DNA of 64,000 bases from the NCBI RefSeq assembly GCF_000382165.1, contig NZ_KB907719.1, positions 1-64,000 of the forward strand. Direction: 5' to 3'. Within the stretch, counting starts at the first letter, position 1, and every line of letters begins with the position of its first letter. This stretch comes from Arsukibacterium perlucidum DSM 18276 (GTDB lineage: Bacteria > Pseudomonadota > Gammaproteobacteria > Enterobacterales > Alteromonadaceae). Made by a program: the position numbers and the translations under genes. This document shows, one piece after another, positions 25,842 through 36,106 of the stretch. Under the pieces are notes generated by a model. That model searched no databases, was not told the DNA's origin, and saw only the letters and a program-made list of their open reading frames with translations.

Positions 25842-27020
25842 TTAACGGCTACTGTGGCGCCACAACCACCATGCCAGACTTAAGGTAAGGCTATACATCA
25901 GCAGGGAAGCCAGTACCACACCCGACCAGCCGGACCATTGCCAGAACGGTTGCAGATAAATACTGCCAATACTGGCGCCGACATAATAAAACACCAGGTA
26001 CAGCGCACTGGCACTGGCTTTAGCGTGCTTAGCATGTTGGTTCACCCAACTGCTGGCCAGTGAGTGGCACAGGAAAAAGCCAAAAGCACTGATAAAAAAA
26101 CCACTGACAATCAGTGGCAGCTGGCTATTCAGGGTTACCAGACTGCCCAGCATCATCAGCACAATGCCCAGGGCCATTGCCAATGGTGCTGACATGCGCC
26201 GGGCAATTTTTGCAGATAAAGCTGAACCGACAGTACCGCTGAAATAGGTAAGAAACAGCAACCCCAGCATACTGCTGCTTAGCAGGTATGGCGGCGCCGC
26301 CAGCACAAAACTGATAAAAGTGTACTGATTTAAAAACACCAGAAAATTCAGGCCGCCAATCAGGTAGGTTAACAGCAACAGCGGCTGGCGCAGATGATAG
26401 CCATGGTTACTGAGGGCTTGCCGAAGCCGGAACGGCTGGCGATTAAACTGATGAGATTGCGGCAGATAACGCCAGATAAAGTAGCAACTCAGCGCACTTA
26501 ACAGCGCCATGGGCCAGAATACCCATTGCCAGTGCCCCAGATCGGCCAGGCCACCGGCCAGTAAACGGCCACCAATACCGCCCAGCGAATTAGCACTGAT
26601 ATAATAACCAACGGCAGTCACCAGTGCCGGCGTGGAATATTCCTCGCCCATCCAGGCAATAGCGATGGCCGGTAAACCGCCGAGGCAAATGCCCTGCACC
26701 GCCCGCCAGCATAACAGGGCGCCGAAGCTTTCAACCTGAGTCAGCGCCAGGGTACTGACGGTCATGCCCAGCATGGTTACCAGCAATAAGGATTTGCGGC
26801 CCCAGGCATCAGATAACGAAGCATAAACCAGTAAAGACAGGCCCAACCCCAGTGTAGCAATGGTATAGCTCAGGCTGGCTTGCAGCGGGCTTAACTGAAA
26901 ATCCCGGCTAAGCTGCGGCAACAGCGGTTGCAGTAAATGCAAATTGGCAAATACCACTATGGCGGCCAGACACAGCGCAAAACAACTACGATAAAACGCG
27001 GCCGATTTATACTCAATCAC
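25842..27020 (-). CDS. MFS transporter (12 TM, YnfM/DHA-like)
   Basis: This 392-aa inner-membrane protein has 12 predicted helices. It contains the family motif between TM2 and TM3 (SDAWGRKSLLLVT) and the DHA-like motif in TM1 (LHLLQPLLPQLSRDF). It probably exports a small molecule or drug. The start is GTG 27020 without a clear ribosome site. It is divergently placed to the MATE transporter, about 100 bases away, so the two may share a control region. Confidence 0.85.
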   Translation of the reverse strand: MIEYKSAAFYRSCFALCLAAIVVFANLHLLQPLLPQLSRDFQLSPLQASLSYTIATLGLGLSLLVYASLSDAWGRKSLLLVTMLGMTVSTLALTQVESFGALLCWRAVQGICLGGLPAIAIAWMGEEYSTPALVTAVGYYISANSLGGIGGRLLAGGLADLGHWQWVFWPMALLSALSCYFIWRYLPQSHQFNRQPFRLRQALSNHGYHLRQPLLLLTYLIGGLNFLVFLNQYTFISFVLAAPPYLLSSSMLGLLFLTYFSGTVGSALSAKIARRMSAPLAMALGIVLMMLGSLVTLNSQLPLIVSGFFISAFGFFLCHSLASSWVNQHAKHAKASASALYLVFYYVGASIGSIYLQPFWQWSGWSGVVLASLLMYSLTLSLAWWLWRHSSR

Positions 27021-27122
27021 AATGCGGGATCCGCTGTTGGCAAAGCCACAGTATACTGGCTTTACCTGGCGCTGACGAGCTGGTATCAGGGCAACTTACC
27101 CGGTGGCATCGCACCATAAGCG

Positions 27123-28505
27123 GTGTATCATAGCGCTGGTTTAAATCAGAAAGGTCCCGGCTTGCTGTCATTATTTTTAAATGCCCCGCTACAAAAAAAA
27201 GTGGCTGCTATCGCCCTGCCAATGGTGCTGTCTAATTTGTCAGTACCGCTGCTAGCACTGGTCGATACTGCAGTCAGTGGTCATTTAGAACATGCCTGGT
27301 ATCTGGGTGGTGTAGCGCTCGGTTCCAGTTTAATCAGTCTGCTGTTTTTTCTGCTGGGCTTTTTACGGATGAGCACCACCGGCCTGACGGCTCAGGCTTA
27401 TGGTGCCAATGATAACGCAGGTCAGCTACGCTGTTTAAGCCAGAGCTTGTTAGTCGCGCTGCTACTGGCTGCGCTGTTGTTAATATTGCAATGGCCACTG
27501 GCCCGGCTGGCCTTTAGCTTTAGTGACGCCAGTAGCCAGGTAAACCAACAAGCGCAGCTTTACTTTGCTATCCGGATCTGGAGCGCCCCGGCAACCTTAC
27601 TCAATCTGGTATTAATGGGCTGGTTTTTAGGCCGGCAAAATGCCCGCTATCCGATGTGGATGCTGATCGTTACCAACTTAATCAATATCATCCTCGACTT
27701 AGTATTTGTGCTGGGTTTTGGCTGGCAGGTTGCCGGCATTGCTGCGGCATCAGTGGTGGCTGATTACGGCGGCCTGCTGCTTGGTGGCTATTTGCTGCTA
27801 CGCAGCCTGGCAGCGACGGATTTACTGGCAACTATGCTAAACCAGCTTAGTAAGCTGGCTGGGCTCAAGCGCTTATTTGCGCTAAACCGTGATATTTTTT
27901 TGCGTAGTGTGTGCCTGCAAAGTGTTTTTGTGTTTATTGCCTTTCAAGGTGCCGCCTATGGCGATAATACTGTTGCCGCTAACGCCGTATTGCTGAGCTT
28001 TTTAATGCTTGTGTCCTATGCCATGGACGGCCTGGCTTATGCAGCCGAGAGCCTGGTAGGTAAAGCCATAGGTGCAGGGGATAGCCGCCTGCTCGGCAAT
28101 ACTCTTGGCCTGCTGGCGCTATGGTGCTTGTTGCTGGCTATGGTATTCAGTGCCGGTTATGGCTTTTTGGGTAATCACTTTGTCAGTTTACTCACATCAT
28201 TACCTGAGGTGCAGCAGCATGCTGCACTTTATCTGGGCTGGATGATTTTACTGCCGCTACTGGCCTGCTGGGCTTATTTTCTGGATGGGGTATTTATTGG
28301 TGCTACTCAGGGCAAAACCCTGCGCAACAGTATGATTATTGCCCTGCTGGGTTTTGCCGGCAGTTTCTTCCTGCTGCAAAGCTGGCAAAACCATGCACTG
28401 TGGGCAGCGCTGGCGGTATTTATGCTGCTGCGCAGCATTAGTTTGGCCCTGGTTCTGCGGCGCCAGTGGCACAGTGGGCAGTTTCTGCAACCAACCTCAG
28501 ATTAA
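27123..28505 (+). CDS. MATE-family efflux protein (DinF-like)
   Basis: This 460-aa protein has 12 helices in two halves. The first half has the conserved ALPMVLSNLSVPLLALVDTAVSGHL and the second has DGLAYAAESLVGKAIGAGD, matching the DinF branch of MATE cation-coupled exporters. The start is GTG 27123. The true start could be slightly downstream, since no ribosome site is obvious. Confidence 0.85.
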   Translation: MYHSAGLNQKGPGLLSLFLNAPLQKKVAAIALPMVLSNLSVPLLALVDTAVSGHLEHAWYLGGVALGSSLISLLFFLLGFLRMSTTGLTAQAYGANDNAGQLRCLSQSLLVALLLAALLLILQWPLARLAFSFSDASSQVNQQAQLYFAIRIWSAPATLLNLVLMGWFLGRQNARYPMWMLIVTNLINIILDLVFVLGFGWQVAGIAAASVVADYGGLLLGGYLLLRSLAATDLLATMLNQLSKLAGLKRLFALNRDIFLRSVCLQSVFVFIAFQGAAYGDNTVAANAVLLSFLMLVSYAMDGLAYAAESLVGKAIGAGDSRLLGNTLGLLALWCLLLAMVFSAGYGFLGNHFVSLLTSLPEVQQHAALYLGWMILLPLLACWAYFLDGVFIGATQGKTLRNSMIIALLGFAGSFFLLQSWQNHALWAALAVFMLLRSISLALVLRRQWHSGQFLQPTSD

Positions 28506-28616
28506 AAATCCCGTGACTTTGTTAAGTTATTGCTAAGCGGTGGTGCCTCGGTTAGAGTGGACGGCGTCATAATTCTACGGTGCTCCGGCACTGACTAATA
28601 ACGAGACGCAACCTGC

Positions 28617-29996
28617 ATGAGTACTTCCACTATTTCACCGCCCATGTCGGCTTTGCCGCAACCATCATCATTTTACCGCTGGATGGTATTGTTGTTCGTC
28701 AGCCTGGCAATGTTTGGTAACTATTATATTTACGACTCGCTGTGGCCGATTGTCGATTTACTGCGTGAACAACGTGATTTCAGTTATCAGCAAATAGGCT
28801 GGTTATCCACAGCATATAATATTGCGGCTTTATGTGTGCTGCTGCTCGGTGGTTATATCATCGACCGCTGGGGCACCAAAAAAGCCATTACCCTGTTTGC
28901 CTTAATTTGTCTGGTCGCGGCTGCGGTAACAGCGTTCAGCCCTAATTTCGAAACTATGTTTGCCGGCCGCTTTATGCTGGGCCTGGGAGCTGAGCCACTG
29001 ATTGTCGCCGCTACCACGGTGCTGGCTAAATGGTTTAAAGGTAAAGAGCTGAGCTTTGCCTTTGGCATCAACTTATCTATCTCGCGGTTGGGCTCAGCCT
29101 CCGCCGACTGGTCTACCGGCTTTGCCAGCCCGCTTTATGTAAACTGGCAAGACCCGTTATGGCTGGCGACTGCCGTTGCCGGCATCTCGGTTACTGCTGC
29201 TATTTTGTACTGGATTTTAGAACGCCGGGCCGAAGGCCGCTACGATTTAGGCGTAGCAGACAGCACCGATAAACTGGAATTTAAAAGCCTGTATTCGTTT
29301 AGCGCCTCCTACTGGTACATAGTAGCGCTTTGTGTAGTGTTTTATGCCACAGTATTCCCGTTTCGCAGTTTTGCAATTGATTACTTTCAGCAGGCTCATG
29401 GCCTGGACCGTGAAGCTGCCGGCATTTTAAGCAGCCTGTTACCGGTAGCTGCCATTATTGCCACCCCCTTATTCGGGCTGTGGGTAGACCGGGTGGGTAA
29501 ACGGGCGCTGTTTATGGCCGCGGGCTCGCTGGTGATGCTACCGCTGTTTTTAATGGTTACCTATTTGCCTGCCGGGCCAGACGTTAATGTGATGATCCCC
29601 TTTATTGGCAGCGCCGTGGTGCCGCTTACTCTGCTGCTGGTTATTTTGCTGCTGGGTATGGTGTTCTCGCTAATTCCTGCGGTGATGTGGCCCTCTGTCG
29701 CCTACATAGTCGATAGCCGCCGGCTTGGCAGTGCCTATGCCCTGATGACGTTCTGCCAGCAAATTGGCTGGGCGATAGTGCCACTGACCGTCGGCTACCT
29801 GAATGATGTTTATCTGGCGGGGCCTGAAAATATTGATGGTTATACCCCTGGTATGTGGTTCTACACCGCACTGGCATCGTTAGGTTTGTATTTCTCTTAC
29901 AAACTGTGGCGCACCGAGCAAGGACCGGGAGGTCATGGCCTCGACTCGATCACCACTAAAAACCCTGTGGTGGCGGCCGAGCAACACCCTGGTTAA
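28617..29996 (+). CDS. MFS transporter, MFSD1-like
   Basis: This 459-aa protein has 12 helices and the motif GGYIIDRWGTKKA between TM2 and TM3. It resembles the MFSD1-type branch, whose eukaryotic member moves dipeptides, by overall pattern (YYIYDSLWPIVDLL, LVILLLGMVFSLIPAVMWPSVAYIV). The substrate here is unknown. A strong terminator follows, so it is probably monocistronic. Confidence 0.75.
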   Translation: MSTSTISPPMSALPQPSSFYRWMVLLFVSLAMFGNYYIYDSLWPIVDLLREQRDFSYQQIGWLSTAYNIAALCVLLLGGYIIDRWGTKKAITLFALICLVAAAVTAFSPNFETMFAGRFMLGLGAEPLIVAATTVLAKWFKGKELSFAFGINLSISRLGSASADWSTGFASPLYVNWQDPLWLATAVAGISVTAAILYWILERRAEGRYDLGVADSTDKLEFKSLYSFSASYWYIVALCVVFYATVFPFRSFAIDYFQQAHGLDREAAGILSSLLPVAAIIATPLFGLWVDRVGKRALFMAAGSLVMLPLFLMVTYLPAGPDVNVMIPFIGSAVVPLTLLLVILLLGMVFSLIPAVMWPSVAYIVDSRRLGSAYALMTFCQQIGWAIVPLTVGYLNDVYLAGPENIDGYTPGMWFYTALASLGLYFSYKLWRTEQGPGGHGLDSITTKNPVVAAEQHPG

Positions 29997-30023
29997 ACCT
30001 CAGTTTTACCGGCAATAACTGAA

Positions 30024-30056
30024 AACGGCGCCCTTTAACCAAGGCGCCGTTTTTTT
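30024..30056 (+). terminator. Rho-independent terminator of the MFS gene
   Basis: AACGGCGCC and GGCGCCGTT form a 9-bp stem with a 10-base loop, followed by a run of T. It lies 28 bases after the stop codon. Confidence 0.9.
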
Positions 30057-30178
30057 ATGCAACATAAGCCTAAAGTTTCCACCAAGCCCGCCGATACCAT
30101 TACGAAGAAATAATTTAGCTAAGCTATAATTTAATTAACTGCCAGTAATGCTGGCGAGAGCAACAAGAGGTCATTGTT

Positions 30179-30823
30179 ATGGCTATTACACCTAACACCG
30201 CCAGTATTGTGGCTAAAAAAAGCACTCAAACGGCTAACGCCCAGCAAAACCAAGCCGCGCAGGACAACAAGCGCGCGGTTGACAATAAGGGCATTGAAAG
30301 CAGTGCAGCAAAAGCCCGTCAGGCGCAGAACGTGGCAATTTTAAAAGCCAACGAGCAGGTGTCGCTTAGCAGCAACAACGACTCGCTAAGCTTGCTGTAT
30401 AAAACGGCGCTGGAAGGGATTAATGCCGAGCTGGAGCCGGTATTGGGCGAGAACGCAGCGCAGAAAATCTATGACTCAGGTGTCGATACCTCGCCTGAGG
30501 CAACCGCCGAACGAATTATTGCTTTTGCCACCAGCTTTTACAGCCGCTATAAAGAACTTAACCCCGACCGCACTGAACAAGAGCAACTGGATAACTTCTT
30601 CGCAGTAATTGGCGGCGGCATTGAAAAAGGCTTTGCTGATGCCAAAGATATTCTGAAAGGGTTAAAAGTGTACGAAGGTGAGGTTGAAGACGGCATTGAC
30701 CAGACTTACGCCAAAGTGATGGCCGGTTTGGAAACTTTCAGCCAAAAAATGTTAGAACTGGCTGAGCAGGCCACTAAAGAAAATGCCCCTGAAAGCAGCA
30801 ATCAAGCTGACACCAGCAATTAA
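30179..30823 (+). CDS. DUF5610-like protein
   Basis: This 214-aa soluble protein has an N-terminal Ala/Gln-rich disordered region (about 1-60) and a helical domain (LLYKTALEGINAELEPVLGENAAQKIYD...FATSFYSRYKEL) characteristic of DUF5610. It has no signal peptide, is acidic and ends in a polar tail. AGAGG stands 7 bases before the ATG. Function is unknown. Confidence 0.7.
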   Translation: MAITPNTASIVAKKSTQTANAQQNQAAQDNKRAVDNKGIESSAAKARQAQNVAILKANEQVSLSSNNDSLSLLYKTALEGINAELEPVLGENAAQKIYDSGVDTSPEATAERIIAFATSFYSRYKELNPDRTEQEQLDNFFAVIGGGIEKGFADAKDILKGLKVYEGEVEDGIDQTYAKVMAGLETFSQKMLELAEQATKENAPESSNQADTSN

Positions 30824-30870
30824 ATAGTCTGTAACAGCCTGCCACTTAAAGCCTGGCTGTCACGGCCTGC

Positions 30871-32166
30871 CTATGCATCCTGTTTATCAATCCGGGTAAC
30901 CAGCAACTGGTCGATTTTATAGCTGTCGATATCAACCACTTCAAATTTATAGCCGCCGTGTAACACAAAGTCAGTGCGCTTGGGGATCTTACGCAGAGTA
31001 AACATCATAAAACCGGCAATGGTTTCATAATTCTCCGGATTTGGAAAACTGTCGATATCCAGCACCCGCATTACGTCGGCCAGCGGCGTTAACCCTTCCA
31101 CCAGCCAGGAATTAGCATCGCGTTTTACTATCTGTTCTTCTTCTGAACTAACCAGCTCCCCCATCACGATACTCATCACATCTTTTAAGGTGATAATACC
31201 CACCACTAAGGCGTATTCATTCATAATAATGGCAAAGTCGACCCCGGTAGATTTAAAATGCTCCAGTGCCTCATACAACGACAAAGTATCAGGAATAATC
31301 AGCGGTGAGCGCACTATGCCCTCTTTTTTCAGTGAAATTGGCTGGTCATGCAACACCTGCATCAAAATATCGCGGGTATCAACATAGCCCACTACCCGGT
31401 CCAGCACTTCGTCACAAACAATAAACTTGGCGTGCGGGTGCTCAGCAATTTTTGCTTTAATATTGTCCTGCGACTCATTATTGGTGAAAAAAATCAGGCT
31501 CTCCCGCGCTGTCATCGCAGAGGTCACGGTGCGCGATTCCATATCAAACACATTTTCCAATAGCTGATGCTCATGTTGCTGCAACACCCCGGCCTGAGCG
31601 CCGGCATCCATCATCGCCATAATATCATCGGGCGTAATATCATCTTTGCGCATCGTCGGCACATTAAACAAGCTGAAAAATAAATTGGCCAGGCCATTAA
31701 ACAGCCAGACCAGAGGTTTTAACAGCAAAATCAGCAGTAGCATAGGCTGGACGATTTTCACTGCGATTTTTTCAGGCGCAATCATTGCCAGCCGCTTAGG
31801 CATTAAATCGGCAAATAAAATAAATAACGACGTAACAAAAAATACCGATAACACAAAAGCGGCAACCGGCAGCCAGCTCGCATCAGTAAACAGGGCAAGT
31901 ATCGAGGAAAAATAAGGAGTAAAAGCCGATTCACCTAGAATACCCCCCAGAATTGCCACAGCATTCAGACCAATTTGCACTACAGTAAAAAAGTTACCGG
32001 GGTGTTCCTGCAGCATCAGCACTTTTTCAGCACTGACATCGCCCTGCGTCGCCATCATCCGCAAACGCATTTTGCGGGATGCCGCCAGCGCTATTTCAGA
32101 AACCGAAAAAAACGAACTGGCAGCTACCAGCAGCAACATAATAAACAGGTATTCAAGGGCACTCAT
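30871..32166 (-). CDS. paeA: YtfL/PaeA-type membrane protein (DUF21-CBS-CorC)
   Basis: This protein of about 431 aa has an N-terminal DUF21 domain of three to four helices (SEIALAASRKMRLRMMA, FFTVVQIGLNAVAILGG), two CBS domains (about 215-330) and a C-terminal CorC/HlyC domain. It closely matches E. coli YtfL (PaeA), which is reported to export polyamines, so that role is likely. ATG 32166 is preferred over an ATG 17 codons upstream because GGAAG precedes it. Confidence 0.85.
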   Translation of the reverse strand: MSALEYLFIMLLLVAASSFFSVSEIALAASRKMRLRMMATQGDVSAEKVLMLQEHPGNFFTVVQIGLNAVAILGGILGESAFTPYFSSILALFTDASWLPVAAFVLSVFFVTSLFILFADLMPKRLAMIAPEKIAVKIVQPMLLLILLLKPLVWLFNGLANLFFSLFNVPTMRKDDITPDDIMAMMDAGAQAGVLQQHEHQLLENVFDMESRTVTSAMTARESLIFFTNNESQDNIKAKIAEHPHAKFIVCDEVLDRVVGYVDTRDILMQVLHDQPISLKKEGIVRSPLIIPDTLSLYEALEHFKSTGVDFAIIMNEYALVVGIITLKDVMSIVMGELVSSEEEQIVKRDANSWLVEGLTPLADVMRVLDIDSFPNPENYETIAGFMMFTLRKIPKRTDFVLHGGYKFEVVDIDSYKIDQLLVTRIDKQDA

Positions 32167-32364
32167 AACACTTCCAGAAAACTCAGGGCAAACCATTTTG
32201 CCAAGGTTAAACAACACTGTTGTTATTATAGCTTTAATCAGCTGCTAATAACCCTAAGCAACTGAAAATATACAGACTGAATCTTTATAGAACACAAATT
32301 AACAGCTGTAATTGTTTGCAAAATAAGCTATCTTCAATCTAATTATGTTGACTGGAACCGGCGC

Positions 32365-34455
32365 ATGTATCTGATTTCAGCTTTAAAAAGCTTGTCATTG
32401 ATCCGTCTTTTTGCCGCGTTGTTAATTTTATTATGCCTGAGCCCGGGCACAGTCATTGCCCAACAGCAAACTGACCAACAGCTTGAGCAAGAACTTGATC
32501 AATATATTGTCTTAACCCGGGATGATTTTGATCAGGCCGGTAAATTTCTCGACGAGCTGTACCAACGTTATTACATCAACCCGGATGCTGATATTCCGCT
32601 TGCCAGCAAGGTGCGGCTGTTATCTTATCAGGCCACTTCATTACTTTATCTGAAGCAGCAATTACAGGCTGATGCATTACTTTCTGAGCTGCTGGCATTA
32701 ATTGAACAAACCGATGACCCCAATGCCTTAGCTGAAATCTACGCAACTGAAATCCAGTTTATGTTATATCAGCAATTGTTATCTGCGGCGGTATTAAAAG
32801 CTGATCGACTTGAATTAATGGCAACTCAGGCTGATGTCCCGCGGGTACGCTACTATGTTCATAATATACTCGGAGGGCTATTTCAGGCCGATAGCCAGTA
32901 CGAACGGGCCTTACAGCAATATACCGACGCACTGGATGCTGTAATTGAAACCGACAATCAGTTTACCCTGCGCCGCCGTGCTTTTTTAAATTTTTCTATA
33001 GCGCAGGTATACAGCGAGCTAAAAAAATGGCCGGAAGCCAGAGTGCTGACTGAAGAGCTGATTGCGGATGCTAAGAAATATCAGTATAAGCAGTTTTTGC
33101 CAGAGCTTTACGTAATGCTCGGTTTTATTGTTGCTGAACAAAAAGATTTAGACGCCGCTATTGCCATTAACCAACTTGGGCTTGCCGCAGCAAAAGAGAT
33201 TGACCAACCTGGTGTTGAGCTGACATTCCAGAATAATCTTGGCTCTATTTATATCCAGTTGGCTAACTACGCTGCAGCTAAACAGGCCTTGCACCAGGCG
33301 GCTGAACAAGCAAAGATATTAAACGATGAATTCAGCAATCAGCTTATTACTTTTAACCTCGCTTATATAGAGGTGATGGAAGGCCAGCATGACAGTGGCC
33401 TGGCCAAAATGCTGACAGCACTGGAATATTTTAAAAATAACGATACCAAATCCGGCTATGAATCAACGTTGGAATGGGTAGCTAAAGCCTATGAGGCTGC
33501 TGGCAAATATCAGTTGCAAGCCCAGACATTACAGCAACAACTGCAGCTGCGGGCAGAAATTTTAACCAGTGCGCGGGAAAAAAGCATCAGTGAGCTACAA
33601 AACCGCTATGATACCAAAGCAAAAACCCAGCTGATTACCATTTTAGAACAGGAAAACAACTTAAAAGCCCAGTTACTGGACAATCAAAAGCTGCAACAAC
33701 AACTCACTGCCCTGTTTTCGTTAGTACTTATTTTTGCTGCCATAATGCTGTATCAATTGTATCGTAAAGTGCGCCAGTCGAACCGCAAGTTACGGGAAGC
33801 TAACAAACAACTGGAATATCAGTCATTACGTGACCCACTAACGGGTTTATTTAACCGCCGCGCGTTGCAGGACAATATGCAGCGCCGCTCCAAATTTGGC
33901 CGGCGGATAAGTGATAACAATACTCATGCCAACGGCTTTTTACTGCTGGATGTCGACTATTTCAAAAAAATTAATGACAGCTATGGCCACGCCGCTGGTG
34001 ATGAAGTACTGAAACAACTCAGCGCCCGTTTAATTGCGGTTTGCCGAGAGCAGGATTTAGTGATCCGCTGGGGTGGCGAAGAGTTTTTATTATACCTAGA
34101 TAATATTCAACCTGAGCAGGTAGCTGGTTTTTGTCAGCGTATTCTTGAAGTGATTGCCAGTGAGCCGGTGGCGTGCGAAGACAAACTGATCCCGGTCAGC
34201 GCCAGTGGCGGTTTTATTCATTTGCCGTTCGCCGGTATTGATGAAACCGAGCTTGACTGGGAGCGGGCGCTGCAAATTGCTGATATGGCGCTGTATTTAA
34301 GTAAAGTTCATGGCCGTAACCAGGTGTATGCCATTACCGGGTTACGCTGTGACTACGAATTAGCCCGCCAGCCCCTGACCAATGATTTACAAGCAGCAAT
34401 CCAACAGAGTATGGTCGACTATATCACCATTAAAGGCCCGGCATTGCCCCAGTAA
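32365..34455 (+). CDS. TPR-containing membrane diguanylate cyclase
   Basis: This 696-aa protein has a signal peptide (to about 33), a periplasmic TPR-like helical repeat region (about 40-400) and a coiled coil. One membrane helix (LTALFSLVLIFAAIMLYQLY, about 450) leads to a cytoplasmic GGDEF domain. The active site RWGGEEF and the upstream inhibitory RxxD (REQD) are intact, so it should make c-di-GMP. It is the third c-di-GMP protein in the window, and its signal is unknown. Confidence 0.88.
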   Translation: MYLISALKSLSLIRLFAALLILLCLSPGTVIAQQQTDQQLEQELDQYIVLTRDDFDQAGKFLDELYQRYYINPDADIPLASKVRLLSYQATSLLYLKQQLQADALLSELLALIEQTDDPNALAEIYATEIQFMLYQQLLSAAVLKADRLELMATQADVPRVRYYVHNILGGLFQADSQYERALQQYTDALDAVIETDNQFTLRRRAFLNFSIAQVYSELKKWPEARVLTEELIADAKKYQYKQFLPELYVMLGFIVAEQKDLDAAIAINQLGLAAAKEIDQPGVELTFQNNLGSIYIQLANYAAAKQALHQAAEQAKILNDEFSNQLITFNLAYIEVMEGQHDSGLAKMLTALEYFKNNDTKSGYESTLEWVAKAYEAAGKYQLQAQTLQQQLQLRAEILTSAREKSISELQNRYDTKAKTQLITILEQENNLKAQLLDNQKLQQQLTALFSLVLIFAAIMLYQLYRKVRQSNRKLREANKQLEYQSLRDPLTGLFNRRALQDNMQRRSKFGRRISDNNTHANGFLLLDVDYFKKINDSYGHAAGDEVLKQLSARLIAVCREQDLVIRWGGEEFLLYLDNIQPEQVAGFCQRILEVIASEPVACEDKLIPVSASGGFIHLPFAGIDETELDWERALQIADMALYLSKVHGRNQVYAITGLRCDYELARQPLTNDLQAAIQQSMVDYITIKGPALPQ

Positions 34456-34500
34456 AACTGGCGACTTTAATTGGATAGCCGCTGTTGTTACCCCCATTAC

Positions 34501-34560
34501 TGTTACTGCTGTTTACTGCTGTTTACTGCTGTTTACTGCTGTTTACTGCTGTTTACTGCT
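34501..34560. repeat. Tandem repeat, 5 perfect x 10 bp
   Basis: There are five perfect copies of GTTTACTGCT (34511-34560) after one diverged unit. The array fills the gap between the converging TPR-GGDEF gene and the antiporter operon. Its last two bases belong to the stop codon of the antiporter subunit (34561-34559), so copy-number changes would leave the coding sequence intact. Confidence 0.9.
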
Positions 34561-36106
34561 ACAAGAATGCAGCGCCAGCCAGCAACATTATCAATAGCAG
34601 CAATGCGCTGGAGCTTACCACATTGGCAGGGGCCAGCCGGTTTAAAGCACGCTCTGCGGCCCGCCAGTTAAATTTCAGCCGTGGCGCCTGCCACTGCCGT
34701 TGTGGCTGGTATAATCGCTTCAGCCACAACGACCATAACAACACTGCGCTATTCCGATCATAATATGTCGCTGGCAATCGCCATTGCCGCCAACGTGCAA
34801 TGTAAACCAACAGCACCGCCAGAAAAAGTGGGAAGCTCAGCGCCCATATTTTTGGCCAGGCCAGGGTTTGCAGGCTCAGTTGCTGCATTGGCTGCCATTG
34901 CCATGGCAGCCAGATGAGTACCAGTAGCAGCACCAAAAGACAAGCGCCTTGCCAGTACAAGGCAAAACCGGGGGCCGGCGCTAAGCCATAGCGGGAAGTA
35001 AGCTCTCGCTGTTGCTGGCGCAGCGCCGCGGCCAGATGCAAAAACAACAGCGCCGTTAATAAAGCGCCGAGAGTTAACAAACCGGTCAGTATATCGGTAT
35101 TAAGCCAACCCGGCACCGACATCTCACTAAGCAGACTTTTTAAGCCGGTTTTGATTGCCGCGCCACCACTTAACGGTATCGCCATTAACGCCAGTGCCGG
35201 CAGCCAGAAAAACAACTGCCAGTAACCGGGCAATGGTTGTTTCGCGTTTACGCCGGCAAATAAAAATAATGCCCCTTTGGCAAAGGCATGATGTGCGGCA
35301 TAGGCTATCAGCACCGGTAGCACCGCAGCTGCATTGGCTGTCCAGGCCAACGCTACCAGTATCAGAATATAACCAACCTGACTTACCGAAGAATACGCCA
35401 GAATAACCTTGGGCTGACGATACAACAGACTGGCCAGCACCCCAAAACCAGCGGAGAAAAACCCAAGGCATACCATATACGGCACCCAGTATTGCAACAG
35501 CGGATCGCCAGCCGGTAAAAACATCACCAGCCCCAGCACCCCGGCTTTAATCATCGCTCCGGATAGCACAGCACTGGCCGGAGCCGGTGCTGCAGGATGC
35601 GCCTGCGGCAACCAGATATGCAGCGGCCAGAACCCAGCTTTTAACCCCAGGCCGGTAATAGTCAACAGAATAGTCAGGTGATCCAACGGCACCTGCTGCC
35701 AGCTCTGCCAGTCATACTGGCCATCGGCCGCACTGGCCCGCAGGATCAACGCTGCAAACAACAACAGCTCACCAATTATCGCCAGTTGTAAATATAAACG
35801 GCCGGCCCGACGCGCAGTTTTATCGCCGCTATGCACCACCAGACCATAAGCCGACAAGCTCATAACACTAAAACCAAGATAAAAACTGATGGCGTCCAGT
35901 GCCCCAATCAACAACATATTGCCGGCAAAGCTCAGGCCGAAAAACAGCCAGTAGCGGCGCTTATGCGCCGCTTTTGCCATAAATGCCAGGCTGAATGCCG
36001 CAGCAACCAGCCATAAACTTAAACTAAAGTACCACCAGACCTGCTGCAACTCTGTTACCAGACCCAGGCCAGCTCCGGGCCAAAGCCAGGGCGATAAATC
36101 AATCAT
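34559..36106 (-). CDS. Mrp-like antiporter subunit, third D-type (divergent)
   Basis: This 515-aa membrane protein of the proton-antiporter family (PF00361) has about 13 helices. The TM7 and TM8 lysines are present (GLGLKAGFWPLHIWLP, K156; GAMIKAGVLG, K187). The TM5 segment reads FYLGFSVMSLSAY, so the usual proton-channel Glu is Ser80. The N-terminus is about 50 residues shorter than its two paralogues. It overlaps the preceding gene by 8 bases. It is therefore probably a structural or modified channel subunit. It is the last gene of the operon. Confidence 0.85.
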   Translation of the reverse strand: MIDLSPWLWPGAGLGLVTELQQVWWYFSLSLWLVAAAFSLAFMAKAAHKRRYWLFFGLSFAGNMLLIGALDAISFYLGFSVMSLSAYGLVVHSGDKTARRAGRLYLQLAIIGELLLFAALILRASAADGQYDWQSWQQVPLDHLTILLTITGLGLKAGFWPLHIWLPQAHPAAPAPASAVLSGAMIKAGVLGLVMFLPAGDPLLQYWVPYMVCLGFFSAGFGVLASLLYRQPKVILAYSSVSQVGYILILVALAWTANAAAVLPVLIAYAAHHAFAKGALFLFAGVNAKQPLPGYWQLFFWLPALALMAIPLSGGAAIKTGLKSLLSEMSVPGWLNTDILTGLLTLGALLTALLFLHLAAALRQQQRELTSRYGLAPAPGFALYWQGACLLVLLLVLIWLPWQWQPMQQLSLQTLAWPKIWALSFPLFLAVLLVYIARWRQWRLPATYYDRNSAVLLWSLWLKRLYQPQRQWQAPRLKFNWRAAERALNRLAPANVVSSSALLLLIMLLAGAAFL

